From Rhodococcus triatomae (GTDB taxonomy: Bacteria; Actinomycetota; Actinomycetes; Mycobacteriales; Mycobacteriaceae), in NCBI RefSeq assembly GCF_014217785.1, contig NZ_CP048814.1, forward strand, positions 1,364,001 through 1,428,000: a stretch of 64,000 nucleotides of DNA, in the 5' to 3' direction. The stretch's first letter is position 1; every line of letters begins with the position of its first letter. Shown here one piece after another: positions 59,437 to 64,000 of the stretch. The notes under the pieces were generated by a model. The model saw nothing but the letters and a program-made list of their open reading frames with translations. It was not told the DNA's origin and made no database searches. The position numbers and the translations under genes were made by a program.

Positions 59437-60597
59437 TCACCGAGCGGGCACGGGCTCCTGTTCGCCCGCCAGACGCCGATAGCTCGCGTTCCAGAGCCAC
59501 TCGAGCGGGCCGCGTTCGAAACGGCGCAACCACAGACTCGAGCCGACGATCAACGTCGCCGACACCGCGACGAACAGCGCCACCGTCGCCGGCACCAGCG
59601 TCTCCCCGGTGAGCCGGGCCGCGAGACCGAAACCCCAGCCGTAGCAGACGATCGAGCAGAGGACGTTCTGCAACACATAGCAGCTCAGTGCGGTCCGACC
59701 GACCGGGACCATCGCCCGGCCGAGCACGCCGGGGGCCCGGCCGTCGGCGTAGCGGTGCGCGACGGCGGCGAGAAGAGCGAGAGCCACGACGGGAGCAGTG
59801 CCGTAGCGTCCCAGCATCAACCCGGCATCGCCGCCGGTGAGACCCACCACGAAGTCGAGCGGCAGGGCGACCCCGAACCCCGCGATCATCAACTTGCGGC
59901 GGAGCGCGTCCCGTCCGGGATCGAGGATTCCCGAGGAGAACAGCCGGGCGCCGACGAGGAACAGCGCAATCGACAGCGGCAGAATGAAGACGATTTCGAG
60001 CCGGAACACCAACAGGTTCTCGGCGCGGAACACCACCAGATCCCAGAAACTGCCCTCCGCGTACGGGTTCGGCGACAGCGGGTGCGCCTCGTCGGCGGCA
60101 GGTGGCAGCACAGCGAGTGCGGCGACGACCACCGCGAGCATCGCGGCGTGGATCGCCGCCGCGACCCCGATCCAGATCTTCTGCGCACGGATTCCGGTGG
60201 ACAGCACGAATGCCACGATCAGGCCGGTGAGCGCGTACCCCATGAGGACGTCGAACTCGGTGAACAGGAAGTAGTGCAGAACTCCGTCGAGCATCAGCAG
60301 GCCTGCCCGCCACGGATACGCGCCCGGCCAGCGCTGCCCGCGCCGTGCCGCCGAACGGTGCTGCACGGCAAGGCCTATGCCGAACATCAGGGTGAGCAGG
60401 CCGAGGAACTTTCCCTGGGCGATCTGCTGCAGTACGTCCTGGACCGGCGCCCACCCGCCGGTGGCGCGACCCGTGCCGTTGATGTAGCCGACCAGGCCTT
60501 CCACGTTGGTGAAGATCCAGACGTTGGTACCGAGAGTGCCGAGGATCGCCAGCCCACGCAGAACGTCCAGAGCGGCGTAGCGAGGTGGCGTCGTCAC
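59437..60597 (-). CDS. DUF418 membrane protein
   Basis: 386 residues with about ten helices. Start RYAALDVLRGLAILGTLGTNVW, and the C-terminal GRTALSCYVLQNVLCSIVCYGWGF and FERGPLEWLWNASYR, are the DUF418 pattern; these proteins are distant relatives of acyltransferase-3 membrane enzymes, of unknown substrate. Divergent from a TetR gene, with two operator palindromes in the 96-bp gap, so it is the probable target of that repressor. Confidence 0.88.
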   Translation of the reverse strand: MTTPPRYAALDVLRGLAILGTLGTNVWIFTNVEGLVGYINGTGRATGGWAPVQDVLQQIAQGKFLGLLTLMFGIGLAVQHRSAARRGQRWPGAYPWRAGLLMLDGVLHYFLFTEFDVLMGYALTGLIVAFVLSTGIRAQKIWIGVAAAIHAAMLAVVVAALAVLPPAADEAHPLSPNPYAEGSFWDLVVFRAENLLVFRLEIVFILPLSIALFLVGARLFSSGILDPGRDALRRKLMIAGFGVALPLDFVVGLTGGDAGLMLGRYGTAPVVALALLAAVAHRYADGRAPGVLGRAMVPVGRTALSCYVLQNVLCSIVCYGWGFGLAARLTGETLVPATVALFVAVSATLIVGSSLWLRRFERGPLEWLWNASYRRLAGEQEPVPAR

Positions 60598-60633
60598 CGT
60601 CGAGACTCCTTCCGGGCCGCGGCCCCAGATATT

Positions 60634-60657
60634 TTGTCAACACAGACGTGCCAACAA
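60634..60657. promoter_or_regulatory. Degenerate copy of the TetR operator
   Basis: TTGTCAACACAGACGTGCCAACAA-type 24-base imperfect palindrome is centred exactly 30 bp from the perfect site at 60664-60687. The outer four bases and the CAC/GTG core agree. It sits nearer the DUF418 promoter and probably gives cooperative repression. Confidence 0.5.
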
Positions 60658-60663
60658 GAAATT

Positions 60664-60687
60664 ATGTTAACACGATCGTGTTAACAT
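60664..60687. promoter_or_regulatory. Perfect 24-bp palindromic operator of the TetR gene
   Basis: All 24 bases from 60664 to 60687 are self-complementary (ATGTTAAC at one end, GTTAACAT at the other). It contains TAACAT (60682-60687), a -10 that lies seven bases before the GTG at 60694, so the tetR transcript is predicted leaderless and the protein would block its own promoter. Confidence 0.8.
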
Positions 60688-60693
60688 CGACAG

Positions 60694-61338
60694 GTGCCGA
60701 AACTGATCGACCACGACGAACGGCAGCAGCTCATCGCCGAGGCGGTGTGGCGCGTGATCGTGCGGGACGGCGTCAGCGCGGTGTCGGTGCGCGAGGTCGC
60801 CGCGGAAGCCGGCCTCTCCAGCGGCTCGTTGCGGCATGTGTTTCCGAGCAAGTCGGCGCTGGTGGCCTATTCGATGCAACTGGTCCACGACCGCGTCCGC
60901 GAGCGGATCCGAACCCGGCTCGAGATCACGGACCCGCGCTCGCGCGCCCTCGCGATCTGTGAGGAGATGCTCCCGCTGGACGACCGGCGTCGCTGCGAGA
61001 TGGAGGTCAATCTCGCACTGATCGCGGAATCACCGGGGCATCCCGACCTGCGCAGGATCGCCCTCGACGCGCACCATGCCCTCCGCGAGGGATGCTTCCG
61101 GGTACTCACCGATCTGTCCCGGCACGGACTGTTCGATCCCGAACGCGACGTCGGCGCCGAGGCGTTGCGGCTGCACGCGCTGCTGGACGGACTGGCGATG
61201 CATCTCGTCCTCGGTGAGAACGACTCACCGGACGCGGCGGCCGGCGCCCTCGCCGCACACCTCGACTCCCTCGCGCACCCGGAATCGCCCGGCCCGTCTC
61301 ACGCCGCGGTGTCGCCGAGTCGGCGCTCCCAGCGGTAG
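60694..61338 (+). CDS. TetR-family transcriptional repressor
   Basis: 214 residues, GTG start. The helix-turn-helix is VSVREVAAEAGLSSGSLRHVFPSKSALVAYSM (about 31-62), and the remaining helices are of the BetI/TetR_C_6 type (LRLHALLDGLAMHLVLGE). It probably represses DUF418 and itself through the palindromes at 60634-60687. The ligand is unknown. Its last 40 bp overlap the 3' end of the DUF2334 gene on the other strand. Confidence 0.9.
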   Translation: MPKLIDHDERQQLIAEAVWRVIVRDGVSAVSVREVAAEAGLSSGSLRHVFPSKSALVAYSMQLVHDRVRERIRTRLEITDPRSRALAICEEMLPLDDRRRCEMEVNLALIAESPGHPDLRRIALDAHHALREGCFRVLTDLSRHGLFDPERDVGAEALRLHALLDGLAMHLVLGENDSPDAAAGALAAHLDSLAHPESPGPSHAAVSPSRRSQR

Positions 61339-62012
61339 AGACCGGGGACGGCACCGTGGTGTAGGCACAGATCGACGGCGTCCAGCAGCGCTTGCCGGGG
61401 CGCGGAACGTCCGAGCTGCTTCGCGGTGACCGCCAGCCGCACCACCCCGCCACGCCGCGCCGCGCGTCCGGCTCCGAGAACGAGGCCACGGCACCACCAG
61501 GGCTCCGCCGGCGATCCCTCGCCGATGGCGAGTACCCGAGCGCGAACCGCCGTGCCCCGCTCGAGATCACGGATCTCGTTCGACAGCGCCAGTAGCCGGA
61601 AGCCCGCGCTCGGCAGCGCAGCGACCGCACCGGCCGAGGCGGACCAGCGCGGCGGCGCGAACAACCGGGTACGCACACCGGCCTGCTCGAGCACCCGATC
61701 CGCGGCCAGCAGCCGCAGCCGCGCCTCGTGCTCGGGAAGGTCGGCGAACTCCGCACGTCGGCGCTTCGTGGCGGCCTGGTCGTATCCGTGCAGGACGATG
61801 GCGTCACCTGCACTTTTTCGGCGACGCAACCAGTCCTGCGTCCGCTCGTCGCGCACCAGTCGATACTTGTCCTTGAGACGCGGCGCCACCAGCAGGGACA
61901 GCCGCACGCCCCGGGCGTCCATCTGCTCGGCGAACGCTTCGGCGTGCTCGCGCGTCTCGTCCCTGATCCCCGATACCGACACGATCAGCTGCGCCGTCAT
62001 GCCTCCCAGCAT
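61299..62012 (-). CDS. DUF2334 protein, polysaccharide-deacetylase-like
   Basis: 237 residues starting at ATG 62012 or, four codons on, ATG 62000 (MTAQLIVSVSGIRDETREHAE). A NodB-like barrel is suggested by IVLHGYDQ, FAPPRWSASAGAVAAL and LALSNEIRDLERGT; the DUF2334 family has a His/Asp-poor version of that fold. Orthologue of Rv0784 by position near purQ in mycobacteria. Overlaps the tetR 3' end. Substrate unknown; the family could act on cell-surface sugars. Confidence 0.82.
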   Translation of the reverse strand: MLGGMTAQLIVSVSGIRDETREHAEAFAEQMDARGVRLSLLVAPRLKDKYRLVRDERTQDWLRRRKSAGDAIVLHGYDQAATKRRRAEFADLPEHEARLRLLAADRVLEQAGVRTRLFAPPRWSASAGAVAALPSAGFRLLALSNEIRDLERGTAVRARVLAIGEGSPAEPWWCRGLVLGAGRAARRGGVVRLAVTAKQLGRSAPRQALLDAVDLCLHHGAVPGLYRWERRLGDTAA

Positions 62013-62149
62013 GACCGCGCAGAGTGAACTCCGATCGACGCGCGCGTGACCGCGGCCTGTCGATGCGGACTCGAAGAAGCGACGACCGCGGCCGGTCGGT
62101 TCCGACTATCGTGGGCCCGCAGCAACCGCCGTATCCACAGGAGACATCC

Positions 62150-63139
62150 ATGAAGAACCCCCGGCTCACCCGTCTCGCGATCGTGCTCACGGCGTTGGGG
62201 GTCGCCGCGTCCTGCAGCACCGACGACGGCTCGGGTACCGAGCAGGTCGACGACGCCGGGTTCCCGGTCACCATCGAGCACCAGTACGGTGCGACCACCA
62301 TCGAGAGCCGGCCGGAAGCCGTCGTCAGCGTCGGGTTCAACGACCAGGACTTCATGCTCGCCCTCGGCAGGACACCGATCGGCACGAGGGCCTTCTCCGG
62401 CTACGACTACCAGAACCGCCCCTGGGCCCGGGAACAGCTGGGCGGGCAGACCATCCCCGAGGTCGGCGAGATGACGATCAACGTCGAGCAGGTCGCGGCA
62501 CTGGGGCCCGACCTGGTTCTGGGTACCTACTCGGTGATGGGCGACGCGGTCTACGACACTCTCGCCGCACTCGCGCCCACCGTCGGCGACCTCCCGACCG
62601 AGGACGTCGAAGCCGGCGCCTGGCAGAGCCAGCTCGAGGCGATCGGGCAGGCACTCGGCGAGAGCGACCGCGCACAGGAGGTCCGGCAGGAGGTCGAGGG
62701 GGCGTTCACGGCAGCGCGGGAGGCGAACCCCCAGTTCGAGGGCCGCACCCTCGCGGTCGCGCTGTACCTCGGCGATTCCTTCTACATTCTCGAGGCGGAG
62801 GACCCGCGGACCAGTTTCTTCACCAGTCTCGGCTTCGCCATGCCGGAAGAGGCCGGGGACGTGAGCGCCGAACGCCTCGACCTGCTCGATCAGCAGAACC
62901 TGGCCGTCCTGGGCGCCACCCGGGAGCAGCTCGCAGCGGATCCACTCTTCTCGAATCTCGCGGTCGTCCGCGAGGACCGGACGGTCTACCTCGGCGAGTT
63001 CGGCACCGACGTCCCGGCCGCGCTGGGCTTCGCGAGTCCGCTGAGCCTGCCGTTCGCACTCGACGAGACGGTCCCCTCGCTCGCCCAGGCCACCGACGAC
63101 GACCCGGCCACCGTGGTCGCCCCCGTCGGCGCTCCCTGA
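62150..63139 (+). CDS. Iron-siderophore ABC transporter substrate-binding lipoprotein
   Basis: 329 residues. Signal peptide with lipobox AASC and acylated Cys22; then the TroA/FecB-type fold: PEAVVSVGFNDQDFMLALG, RPWAREQLGG, EVGEMTINVEQVAALGPDLVLG, and the C-terminal LSLPFALDETVPSLAQA. It should bind a ferric siderophore or heme at the outer face of the membrane. No permease or ATPase gene lies beside it, so it is an orphan receptor here. Upstream is divergent to the DUF2334 gene. Confidence 0.88.
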   Translation: MKNPRLTRLAIVLTALGVAASCSTDDGSGTEQVDDAGFPVTIEHQYGATTIESRPEAVVSVGFNDQDFMLALGRTPIGTRAFSGYDYQNRPWAREQLGGQTIPEVGEMTINVEQVAALGPDLVLGTYSVMGDAVYDTLAALAPTVGDLPTEDVEAGAWQSQLEAIGQALGESDRAQEVRQEVEGAFTAAREANPQFEGRTLAVALYLGDSFYILEAEDPRTSFFTSLGFAMPEEAGDVSAERLDLLDQQNLAVLGATREQLAADPLFSNLAVVREDRTVYLGEFGTDVPAALGFASPLSLPFALDETVPSLAQATDDDPATVVAPVGAP

Positions 63140-63160
63140 TCCTCGGCACGCCTTTCCCCT

Positions 63161-63223
63161 CCCCTGCCCTGCCCTGCCCTGCCCTGCCCTCCCCTCCACT
63201 GCCCTCCCCTCCACTGCCCTCCC
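63161..63223 (+). repeat. CCCTG/CCACTGCCCT simple-repeat tract
   Basis: About six GCCCT units are followed by two CCTCCACTGCCCT units. The complement of these units (AGGGCAGGGGATCAG, AGGGCAGTGG) appears on the far side of the palindrome at 63281-63325, so the tract is half of an extended imperfect inverted repeat. Confidence 0.75.
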
Positions 63224-63228
63224 GGAAC

Positions 63229-63279
63229 GGGTGAAGGTGGCCTTCGACCGGTCTGACCGGTCGAAGGCCACCTTCACCC
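63229..63279. terminator. Perfect 25-bp palindrome between convergent genes
   Basis: Arms 63229-63253 and 63255-63279 are exact complements around a single T at 63254; the arm begins GGGTGAAGGTGGCCTTCG. Same architecture as 516-564. It lies between the lipoprotein gene and the peroxidase gene, both ending here, so it should stop transcription both ways. Confidence 0.75.
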
Positions 63280-63327
63280 AGGGGATCAGTAGGGCAGGGG
63301 ATCAGAAGGGCAGTGGATCAGTAGGGA

Positions 63328-63822
63328 TCAGCGGGGCAGGACGGCCTCGATGGCCTCCACGACCTCGGGGGCGTCCGGAACCGTGCGGGGCCGGAACCGG
63401 TTCACGACCGTCCCGTCCGGGGCGATGAGGAACTTCTCGAAGTTCCACTGGACGTCCCCGGACTCGCCGTCTGCGTCCTTCGTCTCGACGAGCTCGGCAT
63501 AGAGCGGATGCCGGCTCTCTCCGTTGACCTCGATCTTCTCCAGCAGCGGGAACGTGACTCCGTACGTGGTGGAACAGAACGTCTGGATCTCCTCCGCGGT
63601 GCCCGGCTCCTGTCCCATGAACTGGTTGCAGGGGACGCCGATCACGGTGAGGCCGCGCTGCGCGTAGTCGGTGGCGAGCTTTTCGAGCGCGCCGTACTGC
63701 GGCGTGAGCCCGCACTTGGAGGCGACGTTCACGAGCAGGACGGCCCGGCCGTCGTACTCCCCGAGCGAGGTGGGCACCCCACCGAGAGTGTTGATACCGA
63801 TGTTCTGGATTGCTGTCGTCAT
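63328..63822 (-). CDS. Glutathione peroxidase-family thiol peroxidase
   Basis: 164 residues from ATG 63822. Peroxidatic Cys37 in VNVASKCGLTPQY, then VIGVPCNQFMGQEPG, and WNFEKFLI, with the Gln and Trp that complete the catalytic set. The second Cys in IQTFCSTTYGVTFPL can act as the resolving residue. Without glutathione in actinobacteria, such proteins use thioredoxin or mycothiol to reduce peroxides. Convergent with the siderophore-binding gene. Confidence 0.93.
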   Translation of the reverse strand: MTTAIQNIGINTLGGVPTSLGEYDGRAVLLVNVASKCGLTPQYGALEKLATDYAQRGLTVIGVPCNQFMGQEPGTAEEIQTFCSTTYGVTFPLLEKIEVNGESRHPLYAELVETKDADGESGDVQWNFEKFLIAPDGTVVNRFRPRTVPDAPEVVEAIEAVLPR

Positions 63823-63856
63823 GGGGTCCAACGTAACCGCGCCGGGCCGGGTGCGC

Positions 63857-64000
63857 TCATACCGAGTCCGCTCCCACCGCTGCCGCCTCGATGCGGGGCG
63901 ACGCACTGAACGTGCCGCTCGGCGTGAATCGCGCGAGCACGTCCTCGGCCGGCTCCCCCGACACCGCGGCGATCAAAGCGAGGATGTCCTCCCGCGTCTC
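63857..64000 (-). CDS. Unidentified protein, C-terminal 47 residues only
   Basis: The frame is open from the right edge of the window to a TGA at 63857-63859. The end reads EDILALIAAVSGEPAEDVLARFTPSGTFSASP... and is not recognised. It lies 34 bp upstream of the peroxidase start on the same strand. The gene begins beyond the window, so no function is proposed. Confidence 0.6.
   Translation of the reverse strand, partial: ETREDILALIAAVSGEPAEDVLARFTPSGTFSASPRIEAAAVGADSV

Noticed and set aside
63161-63327. A CRISPR-like array
   Set aside because: Units are 5-15 bp with no unique spacers of 30 bp and no cas genes nearby.

Overview
The window is high-GC actinobacterial DNA, most consistent with Rhodococcus or a close mycolic-acid-containing relative. 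It encodes mycothiol synthase (mshD), an LmeA-type mannan-assembly factor, a candidate DUF4185 D-arabinanase, a polycysteine leader peptide, a 13E12-type HNH protein and cydABDC. From memory of the Mycobacterium tuberculosis map, the backbone follows Rv0821c to Rv0784 in order: phoU, pstB, mshD, glnR, lmeA, thiX, the cysA2/sseC pair, nitrobindin-like gene, pabC, ygfZ, DUF3073, purM, purF, SCP-like gene, purL, glyoxalase-like gene, pepC, purQ/purS, metallo-hydrolase, DUF2334 gene. No rRNA, tRNA, CRISPR array, transposase or integrase was seen.

Region by region. 1-7.5 kb: the 3' end of phoU faces a pst operon (pstS-C-A-B, minus strand) that has a two-unit PHO box upstream of pstS; mshD and glnR lie behind it. 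6.7-10 kb: lmeA-thiX, then a cysteine-attenuation leader ahead of DUF4395, sulfurtransferase and DUF1416 genes. 10-13 kb: a cutinase-family gene with an apparent single-base frameshift, a small membrane protein, a nitrobindin-like protein and a P-loop protein. 13-19 kb: cydABDC for cytochrome bd. 19-24.8 kb: pabC, the coupled ygfZ-MOSC-asparaginase set, DUF3073 and purM. 25-32 kb: purF, small conserved genes, a membrane hydrolase and purL. 32-42 kb: accessory genes (HNH, methyltransferase, flavodoxin-fold oxidoreductase, metQNI, sugar MFS), then pepC, a glyoxalase-like protein and DUF4185. 42-47.7 kb: a UvrA-like ABC-F type gene and a macrolide-type glycosyltransferase facing a TetR gene with two matching operators, then a membrane protein/winged-helix pair. 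47.7-49.4 kb: purQ, purS and a hydrolase.

49.5-52.9 kb holds a tightly coupled five-gene operon: a Rho_N-like small protein, a GT2 glycosyltransferase, a short acyl-CoA dehydrogenase homologue, a PIG-L deacetylase and a NodS-like methyltransferase. It is the best candidate here for an undescribed pathway. 52.9-59.4 kb is a stress cluster (MerR/Hsp20, small proteins, Cys-rich protein, SDR, amidohydrolase, DUF6480, alcohol dehydrogenase, DUF2231) in which several promoters resemble SigF/SigB-type sites. 59.4-64 kb: DUF418/TetR with a perfect 24-bp palindromic operator, a DUF2334 protein, an orphan siderophore-binding lipoprotein, a peroxidase and the edge of one more gene.

Between genes there are long perfect or near-perfect palindromes. 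Three share arm sequence and a one-base centre and appear to be one dispersed family, probably acting as terminators.
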